A stretch of DNA of 64,000 nucleotides from Neisseria zalophi (GCF_008807015.1 NZ_CP031700.1:124001-188000), one strand, 5' to 3'. Positions 47,739-57,652 are shown, counted from the stretch's first letter. Notes: a model not told the origin generated them from the sequence alone. Numbers and translations are program-made.

Positions 47739-47999
47739 TTATTGTGTTTCAATCATGCGCGTATCCGAAGCGCCCGGCGGATGTAATTGCTGCCGCTCCG
47801 CCGCTTGTCTAATCAGTTTGTGATTCGACAACTTGGCCTGCTCGAGCTTCAAACGTGCATAATCGTGCTCAAGTTGGATTTCCTGCTTTTCAGCCTTATC
47901 CAGTGAAATATAGTATTGGCGCGACTGGTCTTGCACGGTCACAACCGCCAAACCCGACAACAATGCCAATACCAACAAAAGAACATTCAATTTATTCAT
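47739..47999 (-). CDS. ftsL: Cell division protein FtsL
   Basis: This encodes 86 residues. It has one membrane helix (LNVLLLVLALLSGLAVVTV, ~3-21) followed by a coiled coil (LDKAEKQEIQLEHDYARLKLEQAKL), the form of FtsL that pairs with FtsB. An upstream in-frame extension is translated uptake sequence (SDGPSE), so ATG 47999 is preferred. It lies between rsmH and ftsI, the standard dcw position. Confidence 0.9.
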   Translation of the reverse strand: MNKLNVLLLVLALLSGLAVVTVQDQSRQYYISLDKAEKQEIQLEHDYARLKLEQAKLSNHKLIRQAAERQQLHPPGASDTRMIETQ

Positions 48000-48049
48000 A
48001 TTTTTTTCAGACGGCCCGTCAGACTGCATTTATGCTTTCAGACGGCCTG

Positions 48050-49012
48050 TTATGCTTCAACTTCAAAACGGCCTTGGGTACGTTCGGCCACCCGCAACAC
48101 TGCAGAACGTGCGCGCGGATTGGCAGCGGTTTCTTCGGCACTCGGCTTCACGGCTTTGCCTATCTGCTTTAAAGGCGGCTGCGGTAAATCGGCTTCTTTC
48201 ACCACCGCCCAACGGGGCAATGGCGGATGCTGCGAATGCTGCTTGATAAACTGTTTAACAATGCGGTCTTCCAAAGAATGGAAAGCAATAACCGCTAATC
48301 TGCCACCCGCTTTCAGACGGCCTGTTACCTGCGGCAATACGGCCTTTACTTCTTCAAGCTCACGGTTGATGAAAATCCGAACGGCTTGGAACGTCCGGGT
48401 TGCGGGGTCTTGTCCGCGCTCACGAGTACGGACGTTTTGCGCCACGAGCTGCGCCAGCTTGCGGGTTGTATCGATGGGTGCCGTTTCGCGTTGCGAAACA
48501 ATGGCGCGCGCAATCTGGCGACTAAACCGCTCTTCACCATAATTTTTTATTACCTCGTGTAATTGCTGTTCGTCTGCCGTGGCAATCCATTCCGCCGCCG
48601 ACACCCCGCGGGTCGTATCCATACGCATATCCAACGGCGCATCAAAACGGAAACTAAACCCCCGCTCTGCCTCATCTATCTGCGGTGAGGAAATACCCAA
48701 ATCAAACAATGCACCGTCGATTTCACCGATACCCAGTTCGTTTAAGGCCGTCTGAAAAGATGCAAAGCCGTCGTGTACAACCTGCACACGCTTGTCTTGT
48801 GCCGCCAATTCATTGGCTACCGCAATGGCCTGCGGATCTTTATCAAACACCACCAAGCGGCCTTGAACGCCCAACTTCGACAAAATCAAGCGGGAGTGCC
48901 CTCCCCTGCCGAACGTACCGTCTACATAAATGCCGTCGGTACGGATATTTAATGTATCTACAGCCTCATGCAGCAATACGGTGATATGTTTCAAAGGTTC
49001 GGCCGTACTCAC
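48050..49012 (-). CDS. rsmH: 16S rRNA (cytosine1402-N4)-methyltransferase
   Basis: This encodes 320 residues. It methylates C1402 of 16S rRNA. Motifs are [13 protein letters not shown] (~9-21), [16 protein letters not shown] (~29-44), [20 protein letters not shown] (~106-125) and the C-terminal [12 protein letters not shown] (~247). It starts with GTG at 49012, overlapping the mraZ stop codon as GTGA, so translation is coupled. Confidence 0.95.
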   Translation of the reverse strand: MSTAEPLKHITVLLHEAVDTLNIRTDGIYVDGTFGRGGHSRLILSKLGVQGRLVVFDKDPQAIAVANELAAQDKRVQVVHDGFASFQTALNELGIGEIDGALFDLGISSPQIDEAERGFSFRFDAPLDMRMDTTRGVSAAEWIATADEQQLHEVIKNYGEERFSRQIARAIVSQRETAPIDTTRKLAQLVAQNVRTRERGQDPATRTFQAVRIFINRELEEVKAVLPQVTGRLKAGGRLAVIAFHSLEDRIVKQFIKQHSQHPPLPRWAVVKEADLPQPPLKQIGKAVKPSAEETAANPRARSAVLRVAERTQGRFEVEA

Positions 49013-49464
49013 AATTGCAAATCCGTCTGGCTCAATTGGAACGACAATTCCTCTTCATCAATATCCAACGCTTGATTCATCTCGGCTTCCCAATGTTCGC
49101 GACCCCATAATTCCAAACGATTGGCGCGCCCTACCAGCGTTACTTCCTTATCGAAATCGACACGGCGGCGCAGGTTGGCAGGCAGCAAAACACGCCCTGC
49201 CGTATCCAGTTCCAAAGTATCCGCATTGTGCAACAGCAAATTTTGATAGCGCTGCAACGTGGGATTACCCGCAACTTTCAATGCTAACAATTGGTTAGCC
49301 ACCCTACCCCACTCCGATTCGGGATAAATCAACAAACGATGGCGCGAATCCAATGTTGCCACGACTGCCGGCGTATAATTGCGCAGCAACAGCTCGCGGA
49401 ACTTGGCAGGAATCGCCAACCGCCCTTTGCTGTCTATGCTCAATTCATGAACGCCGCCAAACAC
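49009..49464 (-). CDS. mraZ: Transcriptional regulator MraZ
   Basis: This encodes 151 residues. It is an AbrB-like DNA-binding protein with two SpoVT-type repeats ([22 protein letters not shown], with DSKGR; and [16 protein letters not shown], with DTAGR). It represses its own dcw operon. The start is GTG 49464, because the family opens with (M/V)FGG-x-HELS and GGAG lies nine bases upstream; a longer reading is not supported. The operator is directly upstream at 49502-49534. Confidence 0.93.
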   Translation of the reverse strand: MFGGVHELSIDSKGRLAIPAKFRELLLRNYTPAVVATLDSRHRLLIYPESEWGRVANQLLALKVAGNPTLQRYQNLLLHNADTLELDTAGRVLLPANLRRRVDFDKEVTLVGRANRLELWGREHWEAEMNQALDIDEEELSFQLSQTDLQL

Positions 49465-49501
49465 TTTATCGCACTCCGTTATCAAATTCGGGCAATAGCG
49501 A

Positions 49502-49534
49502 CACTTTGACACACATTACCCCACATGCCTACAC
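49502..49534 (-). promoter_or_regulatory. MraZ operator: four GTG boxes at exact 10-bp spacing
   Basis: Read on the minus strand, GTG recurs at 49534, 49524, 49514 and 49504, each ten bases apart (for example TGTGGGGTAATGTGTG). This matches the helical-repeat layout of known MraZ boxes. The array covers the predicted transcription start, so MraZ binding would block the promoter. Confidence 0.8.
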
Positions 49535-49561
49535 TATAAGAAATTTCATAGCGTCGGTCAA
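49533..49561 (-). promoter_or_regulatory. Sigma70 promoter of the dcw cluster
   Basis: TTGACC (49561-49556), a 17-base spacer and TATAGT (49538-49533) give a near-consensus promoter 70 bases before the mraZ GTG. It overlaps the first MraZ box. Confidence 0.85.
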
Positions 49562-49784
49562 ATCGCTCTTTTCTAAAAAATAAGCGTCCCGACAACCACT
49601 TAACCCCTAAAAAATCAGGCATACGCCCTACTTTGGCATATGCCTTGATGCATAAAACACCATATATAGTATCTTGGTAAAAAACAAACCACTATATCTA
49701 GTAAAAATAATACCTACAGTAGCATTTTTTAATCCACGTTATAATATGCCTACGCACATATAACATTTACATTATCTAACAATT

Positions 49785-50933
49785 ATGACAGCCCAACTCC
49801 CTACCCCCTCCGCAACAGCATTAGCTTCTTCCGAAGCCTTACAAAACCTGATTCGCGAAGCCATCCGCCACAACGGCAACTTCATTCCGTTTTCCCGTTT
49901 TATGGAACTGGCACTATATGCCCCCCGATACGGCTACTACACCGGCGGATCTCATAAAATCGGCGCCGCCGGCGACTTTATTACCGCCCCCACGCTTACC
50001 CCCTTATTCGCCCAAACCCTTGCCCGACAAATCGCACCGCTGCTATCGCAAACCGACGGCAATGTATATGAATTCGGCGCAGGCACGGGCGAACTGGCCG
50101 CAGGCTTGCTACAAAGCCTTTCAGACGGCCTTAAACACTACTACATCATTGAAGTATCAGAAGAATTAGCCGAACGGCAATATCAACATATTCTGGAAAG
50201 AGCACCCGATGCTGCCGACAAAGTGATTCACCTCGCCGAACTACCCGAACACTTCGACGGCATCATTATCGGCAACGAAGTATTAGATGCGATGCCCTGC
50301 GAAATCATCCGGCATGAACAACACCAACTCCTGCAAACCGGCGTTTCCTTAGAAGGCGAATCCTTTATTCAAAGCACCCGCCCGCTCACAGACCACACGC
50401 TATTACAAGCCGCCGCCGAATATTTCCCACCCGACGAACCCTACACCAGCGAACTACACCCCGCCCAACATGCCTTTATCCGCACATTGGCCGAGAAACT
50501 GCTTCGCGGCGGCATGATTTTTATCGACTACGGCTTTGATGCCGCCCAGTATTACCATCCGCAACGCAAAATGGGCACCTTTATCGGGCACTACCGCCAC
50601 CACACCGTACACGACCCGTTTTTCCATATCGGGCTGACCGACCTGACCGCCCATGTCAATTTCACCGATATCGCTCAAGCAGGTACCGATACCGGATTAG
50701 ATTTAATCGGCTATACCACACAGGCACATTTTTTATTAAACCTAGGCATTACCGGCTTATTGGCGCAAACCGCCGACCCCGAATCTGCCGATTACATCCG
50801 CGAAGCCGCCGCCATACACAAACTGCTCGGCCAACATGAAATGGGCGAACTGTTTAAAGTAATTGCATTCGGCCGCGATATCGATATCGACTGGCAAGGC
50901 TTTATATCAGGCGATATCTGCCATAAACTTTAA
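49785..50933 (+). CDS. MidA/NDUFAF7-type class I SAM methyltransferase
   Basis: This encodes 382 residues of the DUF185 family. Signature pieces are FIPFSRFMELALYAPRYGYY (~34-53), GDFITAPTLTPLF (~65), the SAM-binding YEFGAGTGELAAGLL (~95-109), and IIIGNEVLDAMPCE (~160-173). The mitochondrial relative NDUFAF7 methylates an arginine of complex I; bacterial targets are unknown. The gene is divergent from the dcw promoter and complete. Confidence 0.9.
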   Translation: MTAQLPTPSATALASSEALQNLIREAIRHNGNFIPFSRFMELALYAPRYGYYTGGSHKIGAAGDFITAPTLTPLFAQTLARQIAPLLSQTDGNVYEFGAGTGELAAGLLQSLSDGLKHYYIIEVSEELAERQYQHILERAPDAADKVIHLAELPEHFDGIIIGNEVLDAMPCEIIRHEQHQLLQTGVSLEGESFIQSTRPLTDHTLLQAAAEYFPPDEPYTSELHPAQHAFIRTLAEKLLRGGMIFIDYGFDAAQYYHPQRKMGTFIGHYRHHTVHDPFFHIGLTDLTAHVNFTDIAQAGTDTGLDLIGYTTQAHFLLNLGITGLLAQTADPESADYIREAAAIHKLLGQHEMGELFKVIAFGRDIDIDWQGFISGDICHKL

Positions 50934-50940
50934 ACCCACC

Positions 50941-50986
50941 ATAGGCCGTCTGAATAAAAACCAACAATCAACTTTCAGACGGCCTA
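50941..50986 (+). terminator. Wide DUS inverted repeat after methyltransferase gene
   Basis: ATAGGCCGTCTGAA and TTTCAGACGGCCTAT face each other across about 20 bases, eight bases past the stop codon. The loop is wider than in other DUS terminators here. Confidence 0.6.
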
Positions 50987-51093
50987 TCGCAATACATAAA
51001 AAATCAACATTCAAACAACACACAAAAGCTCAAGATTTTAGAAAAATTTTTCTATAAAAATCAAATAAAAACAAACATCAGCCTATAAATTGG

Positions 51094-51121
51094 TTGCCCC
51101 GTTTCAAAAAAACCGTATAAT
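51094..51121 (+). promoter_or_regulatory. Promoter of the tRNA-Met/tRNA-Ala unit
   Basis: TTGCCC (51094-51099), a 16-base spacer and a perfect TATAAT (51116-51121) lie 16 bases before the first tRNA. Confidence 0.65.
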
Positions 51122-51137
51122 CACGTTTTCACGAAAC

Positions 51138-51214
51138 GGCGAATTAGCTCAGTCGGTTAGAGCAGAGGAATCATAATCCTTGTGTCCGGGGTTCGAGTCC
51201 CTGATTCGCCACCA
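51138..51214 (+). tRNA. tRNA-Met (CAT)
   Basis: The acceptor arm GGCGAAT pairs with ATTCGCC, followed by an encoded CCA. The anticodon arm is GAGGA/TCCTT around the loop ATCATAA, giving anticodon CAT. The T-loop reads GTTCGAGTC. The acceptor first base pair is normal (G-C), so it is not an initiator. It is an elongator tRNA-Met, although a CAT anticodon could also be lysidine-modified tRNA-Ile. Confidence 0.93.
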
Positions 51215-51220
51215 AATTTC

Positions 51221-51296
<76 letters not shown>

Positions 51297-51307
51297 GAAG
51301 TAAAAAT

Positions 51308-51330
51308 CCCGGTTTATACCGGGTATTTTT
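51308..51330 (+). terminator. Intrinsic terminator of the tRNA unit
   Basis: CCCGGT and ACCGGG pair around TTAT and are followed by TATTTTT, eleven bases after tRNA-Ala. Confidence 0.85.
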
Positions 51331-51360
51331 ATATCTGCCACTAGGAAAATAAATAGCATC

Positions 51361-51396
51361 AAAAGGCCGTCTGAAAGTTTTTTCAGACGGCCTTTT
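51361..51396 (-). terminator. DUS inverted-repeat terminator after ftsY
   Basis: AAAAGGCCGTCTGAAA and TTTCAGACGGCCTTTTT form a stem with T-runs, 18 bases beyond the ftsY stop codon. Confidence 0.8.
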
Positions 51397-51413
51397 TGCT
51401 GATTTTATTCTTA

Positions 51414-52763
51414 TCACTCAAACAAAGCATCCACAAAAGCACGGGCATCAAACGGGCGCAAGTCGTCGATACTTTCACCCACCCCGATATAGCGGACGGG
51501 AATCGGCCGGTTTGAGGCCAGCGCTGCAAGAATACCGCCTTTTGCCGTGCCGTCCAGCTTGGTCACAATCAAACCGGTTACGCCCAAAGCATCATCAAAC
51601 GCCACGACCTGATTCACTGCGTTTTGGCCGATATTGGCATCCAACACCACCATAATTTCATGCGGGGCATCGGGGATGGATTTTTGCAAAACACGCTTCA
51701 CTTTTTTAATTTCTTCCATCAAGTGAAGTTGTGTCGGCAAACGGCCTGCCGTATCGGCTAAAACAATATCGATATGGCGGGCTTTGGCTGCCTCTACCGC
51801 ATCGAAGCACACAGCGGCGGAATCGCCGGTGGTTTGTGAAATCACGGTCACACCGTTACGTGCGCCCCACTCTTGCAATTGTTCGCGGGCAGCGGCTCTA
51901 AAGGTATCGCCCGCCGCCAGTAAAACGGATTTTCCCTGCGATTGAAAATATTTGGCCAATTTGCCGATAGAAGTGGTTTTGCCCGCACCGTTGATACCGG
52001 CCAACATAATCACAAAAGGCTGATCGCTTTCGGGGATAGGCAAAGGCTCCTGCAAGGGTTTGATTAAATCGTAAATGGCATCTTTTAATGCACCACGCAG
52101 CTCGTTGCCGTCTTTCAAACCTCTCAGGCTCACCCGTTTGCGCACATCGTTCATCAAATATTCAGTGGCTTCGATACCCATATCGCTGGTAATCAGCACG
52201 GTTTCGAGCTCTTCGTATAAATCTTCATCGATTTTACCGCCGCCGAACACGCCGGCCAGTGATTTGGCCATCTGGTTACGCGATTTGGACAAACCTTGCT
52301 TCAAGCGTGCCGCCCAACTGAGTTTTTCTTCCGCCTGCGGTGGTTCCGGTACCGCAGGCACGGCGGGATCCACCGGATCGGCTACCGTAGCAATACTGTC
52401 GCCGGTTTTTAATGCCTCTGCCACATCATTACTATTTAACACAGCGGCTTCTTCGGTTGGTACCGCATGACTTTCTTCGGCTGTTGTCGGTGCATGGGTT
52501 GCCGTTTCATCGGTTTGTTCCGATACATCTTCATGATCGGTCATAACATCGGATACCAATTGGCTGACGATATTATCTTCAATATGTTCGTCTACTGCCT
52601 GCTGTTGTGCTTCGGTTAACGGCTCCACATCCGAAACGTTTACATTGATCTCAACCGAAGGGGTTTCAGGTTCGGCGACGGTTTCCGTTGTCGGGGTTTG
52701 CACCGGCTCGGAAGCAGTTTCAACGGTTTCTTGTTTTTTCTTACGTTTAAAAAAACTGAACAT
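51414..52763 (-). CDS. ftsY: Signal recognition particle receptor FtsY
   Basis: This encodes 449 residues. It is the membrane-associated GTPase that docks SRP-ribosome complexes at the translocon. A long acidic A domain (~10-145, rich in Glu/Asp/Thr/Val) precedes the NG domain. G motifs are GINGAGKTTSIGKLA (~255), DTAGRLPTQLHLM (~340), and TKLDGTAKGGI (~405). The lysine-rich FFKRKKKQE start contacts lipid. It is complete. Confidence 0.96.
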   Translation of the reverse strand: MFSFFKRKKKQETVETASEPVQTPTTETVAEPETPSVEINVNVSDVEPLTEAQQQAVDEHIEDNIVSQLVSDVMTDHEDVSEQTDETATHAPTTAEESHAVPTEEAAVLNSNDVAEALKTGDSIATVADPVDPAVPAVPEPPQAEEKLSWAARLKQGLSKSRNQMAKSLAGVFGGGKIDEDLYEELETVLITSDMGIEATEYLMNDVRKRVSLRGLKDGNELRGALKDAIYDLIKPLQEPLPIPESDQPFVIMLAGINGAGKTTSIGKLAKYFQSQGKSVLLAAGDTFRAAAREQLQEWGARNGVTVISQTTGDSAAVCFDAVEAAKARHIDIVLADTAGRLPTQLHLMEEIKKVKRVLQKSIPDAPHEIMVVLDANIGQNAVNQVVAFDDALGVTGLIVTKLDGTAKGGILAALASNRPIPVRYIGVGESIDDLRPFDARAFVDALFE

Positions 52764-52955
52764 GGCGTTCCCTTATTAAATAAAGTGGTTTTTATAAGCT
52801 AATTGTAACGTATTTTTAGAGAATGCCAATCCGTAAACCGTATGGTAAATCGCAACACAACCCGCTTTGATACTTCGCCCGCCCCCAAGCCGTTTCTTTC
52901 ATCTTAATTTTTGATGATAAAATCATTTATTCAAAATCAATCATAAGGGTAAAAA

Positions 52956-53402
52956 ATGGCTTTTGGCTTAGGTAAATTGGTTCAGGGTATGCTCGGCAAT
53001 ATGAGCGAAATTTCCTTAGAAGAATTGGAACAACAGTTTGGCCGTTATCTCTTTGAAGGTGAAAAAATCTCTATCGGCTACAAACTGATTCGCGATTTAA
53101 TTGTTTTTACCGACCAACGTATTTTATTTATTGACAAACAAGGGGCAACAGGCAAAAAGCAAAGCTTTAAATCCATCTATCTGATGAATATTGTCGATGT
53201 GGAAATGGAAACGGCGGGTATGGGCTTGGATGACAGCGAATTAACCATCACCTGCCTGCAAAGCGTGTATCGGAAAGCTTATAACGAACAATTAACCAGC
53301 TATACGTTTGAGTTTCCCAAGTCTACCGACATTGTGCCGCTTTATACCATGCTGGGCACTTTGGTGTTACAAAACAGGCAGGATATCAATAACCAACATT
53401 AA
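52956..53402 (+). CDS. Bacterial PH-domain protein (YvbH-like)
   Basis: This encodes 148 residues. A single bacterial pleckstrin-like domain fills most of it: LIRDLIVFTDQRILFIDKQGATGKK (~44-68) and the strand-rich SFKSIYLMNIVDVEMETAG. There is no signal peptide or membrane helix, so it is cytosolic. The function is unknown; the family is widespread as short stand-alone proteins. AAGGG precedes ATG 52956. It is closed by a DUS inverted repeat. Confidence 0.85.
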   Translation: MAFGLGKLVQGMLGNMSEISLEELEQQFGRYLFEGEKISIGYKLIRDLIVFTDQRILFIDKQGATGKKQSFKSIYLMNIVDVEMETAGMGLDDSELTITCLQSVYRKAYNEQLTSYTFEFPKSTDIVPLYTMLGTLVLQNRQDINNQH

Positions 53403-53432
53403 ATACCGGTTGTTTTTTGTCGATATATCAAA

Positions 53433-53462
53433 GGGCCGTCTGAAAAATATTCAGACGGCCTT
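53433..53462 (+). terminator. DUS inverted-repeat terminator
   Basis: GGGCCGTCTGAA (one base off the local AG dialect) and TTCAGACGGCCT pair between the PH-domain gene and the M16 protease gene. Confidence 0.75.
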
Positions 53463-53517
53463 GTTTAATCAGACGGCAAAAGCTATTATCACTTTAATGT
53501 TTTTAAAGGGAATGCTT

Positions 53518-54837
53518 ATGTTACGCCGAATGATTTTATTGTTTTTGCTCTCTACTTCACCCGCATGGGCGCAAACATTATCCAAAACACTGCCCAACGG
53601 ATTAAAAGTTATCGTTAAAGAAGACAACCGTGCCCCCGTTGCCGTATCACAAATTTGGTATCGGGTCGGCAGTATAGACGAAAAAGAAGGCAAAACCGGC
53701 TTGAGTCATGCGTTGGAACACATGATGTTTAAGGGCACACCGAGCGTACCGTCTGGCGAATTCAGCCGCCGTGTATCGGCATTGGGCGGGCGAAACAATG
53801 CCTATACCACACGCAACGAAACGGTATTCTTTGAAAATATAGCGGCAGGCAACCTCCCCGAAGTATTGGCGATGGAAGCCGACCGCATGAAAAATTTAAA
53901 CTTCAGCGATAAGGATTTCGATAATGAAATGAACGTTATCCGCGAAGAGCGCCGCCTACGCACTGAAGATAGCCCCTACGGCAAACTATGGGAACATATT
54001 TTTCTCAACAGCTACCAAACCCCCGCTCTACGCGCACCCGTTATCGGCTATATGAATGATCTCAATATCTTAAAAGCCAACGATTTGCGCCAATGGTATC
54101 AGAAGTGGTATGCTCCCAATAACGCCACACTGGTGATTGTTGGTGATGTCGATGCCAAGCAAACACTCAATACGGTCACCAAGCTATTCGCTCCTATCCC
54201 CTCGAAAACCCTGCCGGCACGCAATCGGTTTAACAACGAGAAGATGGCCACCAAACCCGTTCGTGCACAAACTTTTTCCGCCGTTACCCGCCAACCGGTC
54301 TTCGCCTTGTCTTACCGCGTTCCCAAGCTGAGAAACATTGGCGATAAAATGCCTTATGCCTTGGATGTTTTATCCGATATTCTCAGCGGCAACTCATCCA
54401 GTCGGCTGGATAAAAATCTAGTTCGGGGCAAACAAGTGGCTTTAAATGTCGGCACCAATTATGATTTATTCAACCGGGAAATGCCTTTGTTCACCATTGT
54501 CGGCATGCCGGGTGCGGGTACGGACGTCGATACCCTCGTCCGCCTTATGCGCAATGAAATTGACGATATCGCCCAAAACGGTATTACACAGGAAGAATTA
54601 GACCGAATCCGTAAATTGAGTGCCGCTTCGGAAATTTATGCCAACGACTCCATCACTGCCCAAGCCTCCCTTATGGGCAAATTGGAAACACGCGGCTTCA
54701 AATATAGCGATGAAGCAGAACTACGCCGCCGCCTGCAACAAGTAACCATTGCAGAAGTGCAGGCCGCTGCAAAATTGCTGACGCCGGAACGTTCAAGTTT
54801 GGTTGTGGTACAACCCCAATCGGCACAAGTACGTTAA
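53518..54837 (+). CDS. M16 family zinc metalloprotease, exported
   Basis: This encodes 439 residues. MLRRMILLFLLSTSPAWA is a Sec signal, so it is periplasmic. The inverted zinc motif HxxEH is intact: SHALEHMMFKGT (~63-74), with the third ligand in DNEMNVIREERR (~137-148). It is a pitrilysin/processing-peptidase-like subunit of one catalytic M16 pair; members of this length often work with a second inactive subunit, which is not seen next to it. ATG 53518 follows AAAGGGA and matches the signal peptide; earlier in-frame codons cover the intergenic uptake sequences. Confidence 0.9.
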   Translation: MLRRMILLFLLSTSPAWAQTLSKTLPNGLKVIVKEDNRAPVAVSQIWYRVGSIDEKEGKTGLSHALEHMMFKGTPSVPSGEFSRRVSALGGRNNAYTTRNETVFFENIAAGNLPEVLAMEADRMKNLNFSDKDFDNEMNVIREERRLRTEDSPYGKLWEHIFLNSYQTPALRAPVIGYMNDLNILKANDLRQWYQKWYAPNNATLVIVGDVDAKQTLNTVTKLFAPIPSKTLPARNRFNNEKMATKPVRAQTFSAVTRQPVFALSYRVPKLRNIGDKMPYALDVLSDILSGNSSSRLDKNLVRGKQVALNVGTNYDLFNREMPLFTIVGMPGAGTDVDTLVRLMRNEIDDIAQNGITQEELDRIRKLSAASEIYANDSITAQASLMGKLETRGFKYSDEAELRRRLQQVTIAEVQAAAKLLTPERSSLVVVQPQSAQVR

Positions 54838-54876
54838 AAAGCCTTGATATAAAATATCTGGCTGAATATATACAAT

Positions 54877-54905
54877 AAGCCGTCTGAAAAATTTCAGACG
54901 GCTTA
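54877..54905. terminator. DUS-like inverted-repeat terminator
   Basis: AAGCCGTCTGAA and TTCAGACGGCTT pair between the converging M16 protease and asd genes. Both arms carry A in place of the usual G before GCCGTCTGAA. Confidence 0.75.
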
Positions 54906-54925
54906 TTTTTATATCAATATTTAGA

Positions 54926-56041
54926 TTAGTCTAAATTACCTAAAATAATCCGCAACATACGGCGCAGCGGTTCGGCAGCACCCCATAAAAGCTGGTCGCC
55001 TACGGTGAATGCGCTGATATATTCGCCACCCATACCCAATTTACGGATACGGCCTACCGGCACGCTTAAGGTTCCGGTAACGGCGGCAGGGGTTAAATCG
55101 TTAATACTGGCTTCTTTCTGATTCGGAATCACTTTCACCCAGTCGTTGGCACCGGCCAATAATGATTCGATTTCCTCAACCGGCAAATCTTTTTTCAATT
55201 TCAAGGTAATCGCTTGGCTATGGCAGCGCATAGAGCCTACCCGTACACATAAGCCGTCGATAACAATGGGATTCTCACCACCTAAAATCTTATTGGTTTC
55301 AACGCCGCCCTTCCATTCCTCTTTAGATTGGCCGTTACCTAAATCGGCATCAATCCAAGGAATCAAACTGCCCGCTAAAGGCACACCGAAGTTGGCTTTC
55401 GGATAGCTGCTGCTACGCAAGAAATCGGATACTTTACGGTCGATATCCAAAATAGCACCGGCCGGATCAGCCAATTCTTTTTCTACCTGATGGTGGATAG
55501 CGCCCATGCCTTCCAGCAATTCGCGCATATTTTTGGCGCCCGCACCGGATGCGGCCTGATAAGTCATACTGGTTGCCCACTCGACTAATCCGTTTTGGAA
55601 CAAACCGCCCAGAGCCATAAGCATCAACGATACAGTACAATTGCCGCCGATATAGTTTTTAACACCTTTTTCCAATGCCGCATCAATCACATTGCGGTTA
55701 ACCGGATCCAACACAATCACCGCTTCATCATCCATACGCAAAGAAGATGCCGCATCAATCCAATAACCCTGCCAACCGCTGTCCCGCAACGGTTTGAAGA
55801 TGGTTTTGGTGTAGTCGCCGCCTTGGCAGGTCACAATCACATCCATCTCTGCCAACTGGCTAATATCGTTAGCATCTTTTAAAATTTTAGCTTTCTGACC
55901 AAAATCAGGGGCACTTCCGCCAACATTTGATGTCGTAAAAAATACTGCTTCGGCAATATGGGCAAAATCATTTTCTTCTCGCATACGTTGCATCAATACA
56001 GAGCCGACCATACCACGCCAGCCGACAAATCCTACTTTCAT
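54926..56041 (-). CDS. asd: Aspartate-semialdehyde dehydrogenase
   Basis: This encodes 371 residues. It reduces aspartyl phosphate with NADPH on the path to lysine, meso-DAP, threonine and methionine, so it also feeds MurE. The N-terminal Rossmann motif is [20 protein letters not shown] (1-20), the active-site Cys is in [14 protein letters not shown] (~134), and [14 protein letters not shown] is near the end. GAGGAG precedes ATG 56041; the longer reading upstream (with many Cys and His) is not supported. Confidence 0.96.
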   Translation of the reverse strand: MKVGFVGWRGMVGSVLMQRMREENDFAHIAEAVFFTTSNVGGSAPDFGQKAKILKDANDISQLAEMDVIVTCQGGDYTKTIFKPLRDSGWQGYWIDAASSLRMDDEAVIVLDPVNRNVIDAALEKGVKNYIGGNCTVSLMLMALGGLFQNGLVEWATSMTYQAASGAGAKNMRELLEGMGAIHHQVEKELADPAGAILDIDRKVSDFLRSSSYPKANFGVPLAGSLIPWIDADLGNGQSKEEWKGGVETNKILGGENPIVIDGLCVRVGSMRCHSQAITLKLKKDLPVEEIESLLAGANDWVKVIPNQKEASINDLTPAAVTGTLSVPVGRIRKLGMGGEYISAFTVGDQLLWGAAEPLRRMLRIILGNLD

Positions 56042-56206
56042 TGTGTGCTCCTCAAAGGAAATATGTTTACAAATATGATAACAATCACAAAAGTAGCGTT
56101 TTAACGCCGGCATAAATAAAAGTAAAGTTTTTTTTGATATTTGCTAAGTAAAAGCCGCCGATATCGGCATTTAACAATCAATCTATATAAAAAAGGAGTA
56201 TTAAAA

Positions 56207-56794
56207 ATGAATGAGATTCATACAAATAATGCTACATTGCCGCCGCTTGAAACAGAGGTTGTTGTCGACCCTGCCACACCGGGTAGTCGTATAGCTGCTT
56301 ATCTTATCAATGTTGTTTTTACCCTCATTGCCTATATTCCGCTTATGGTGATGATATCCTCTTCCTTTAATGACTTACCGGCTCATAGAGCAGATCTGTC
56401 CAATATAGGAGAAGCTTTTAGCTGGACATGGCTTATCGGCTTCTTAATTCTGTTGGTTTATGCCCTGTTGCAAATTCGAATCATGAGCCGTGATGGTCAG
56501 TCTTTCGGCAAAAAAATTATGAAAATCCGTTTATTAACAACGGATGGTACCAACCCCGGATTCCGTGGCGCCGTATTGATGCGTGAAATTGTTTTTAATA
56601 TTGCCCTAACCGCCGCCGCATCATTAATAGGCAGAATGTTAGGAACAGGATCAACAGCTGGTGATATTGCCAATCTGGTATCACTGCTTGTTTGGCTCAT
56701 CTGTTTTATTATGCTGTTCAATCGTTCGAAAAACCGCAGAACGCTACAAGATTATTTCGCGAAAACAGTAGTGGTTAAACTACCGGGTAAATAA
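56207..56794 (+). CDS. RDD family membrane protein, paralogue 2
   Basis: This encodes 195 residues with four hydrophobic helices. It shares with the genes at 20740 and 57047 the start MNEIHTNNA, the RDD-like GSRIAAYLINVVFT, the middle GQSFGKKIMKIRLLTTDGTN and the end FNRSKNRRTLQDYFAKTVVV. Ribosome site AAGGAG is eight bases before ATG 56207. The function is unknown. It is transcribed divergently from asd and followed by a DUS inverted repeat. Confidence 0.87.
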   Translation: MNEIHTNNATLPPLETEVVVDPATPGSRIAAYLINVVFTLIAYIPLMVMISSSFNDLPAHRADLSNIGEAFSWTWLIGFLILLVYALLQIRIMSRDGQSFGKKIMKIRLLTTDGTNPGFRGAVLMREIVFNIALTAAASLIGRMLGTGSTAGDIANLVSLLVWLICFIMLFNRSKNRRTLQDYFAKTVVVKLPGK

Positions 56795-56818
56795 TATTTG
56801 ATTTAAAAACCACAATAT

Positions 56819-56851
56819 AAGGCCGTCTGAAAACTTTTTTCAGACGGCCTT
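56819..56851 (+). terminator. DUS inverted-repeat terminator
   Basis: AAGGCCGTCTGAAAA and TTTTCAGACGGCCTT pair 24 bases after RDD paralogue 2. Confidence 0.8.
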
Positions 56852-56859
56852 ATATTGAT

Positions 56860-57046
56860 TTAACTAAATATTCTTACCCAGCACTACAACAGAAGCAGCT
56901 GCCAATATATTCAAAACAACTAAACTATTCCTTTATAAGGTAAAATATAACCTTAATTATTCTTAGTTTAAATAACAGTCTGCTTCATAAAAAGCTAATT
57001 TTATCATAATAAATAATATTTTATATTTAAAAGGTTTATATTAAAA
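56860..57046 (+). repeat. Upstream region duplicated at 21337-21530
   Basis: It contains GCTGCCAATATATTC, AAAACAACTAAACTATTC, CTTTATAAGGTA and TTAATTATTCTTAG in the order found upstream of RDD paralogue 1. It precedes RDD paralogue 3 and probably holds its promoter. Confidence 0.7.
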
Positions 57047-57652
57047 ATGAATGAAATCTATACAAATAATGCAATATCACAATCGTTTGAAACAGAGGTT
57101 GTTGTCGAACCGGCATCAGCAGGTAGCCGTATCGCTGCTTATTGTTTAAACATTCTCTTCACATTTATTGCCTTTCTGCCACTCATCATCACTATAGGCT
57201 ATTCCTTGGAAGATTTTTTAGGCAGCACAAAAGTGACTGTATATGATCAAAGCTCATTCAATCAAATGGCGGTTGTTGGACTAGTCATCCTACTTGCCTA
57301 TGCTATTCTCCAAGTCATCATGATGAGTAAAAGCGGGCAGTCTTTGGGTAAAAAAGTAATGAAAATCCGTGTATTGAAAACAGATGGTACCAACCCTGGA
57401 TTTGGTGGTACGGTATTAATACGCGAGATTGGCTTCAATTTTATTCTTTCCCTTGGTTGTACTCTAATCAGTAAGATATTGGTATTAGCCATAGGGGGCG
57501 ATGATGAATTAACAGAAGGTATTTCCAGCTTACTTTCAATGATTGTATGGCTGGTATGCTTCATTATGATGTTTAACCGCTCGAAAGACCGTAGAACATT
57601 ACAAGATTATTTAGCCAATACAGTAGTCGTTAAATTACCTAATAACCGATAA
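57047..57652 (+). CDS. RDD family membrane protein, paralogue 3
   Basis: This encodes 201 residues with four hydrophobic helices. It has the same landmarks as the other two: MNEIYTNNAISQS, AGSRIAAYCLNILFTF, SGQSLGKKVMKIRVLKTDGTNPGF and FNRSKDRRTLQDYLANTVVV. In sequence and upstream DNA it is closest to paralogue 1 at 20740. The function is unknown. Confidence 0.87.
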   Translation: MNEIYTNNAISQSFETEVVVEPASAGSRIAAYCLNILFTFIAFLPLIITIGYSLEDFLGSTKVTVYDQSSFNQMAVVGLVILLAYAILQVIMMSKSGQSLGKKVMKIRVLKTDGTNPGFGGTVLIREIGFNFILSLGCTLISKILVLAIGGDDELTEGISSLLSMIVWLVCFIMMFNRSKDRRTLQDYLANTVVVKLPNNR

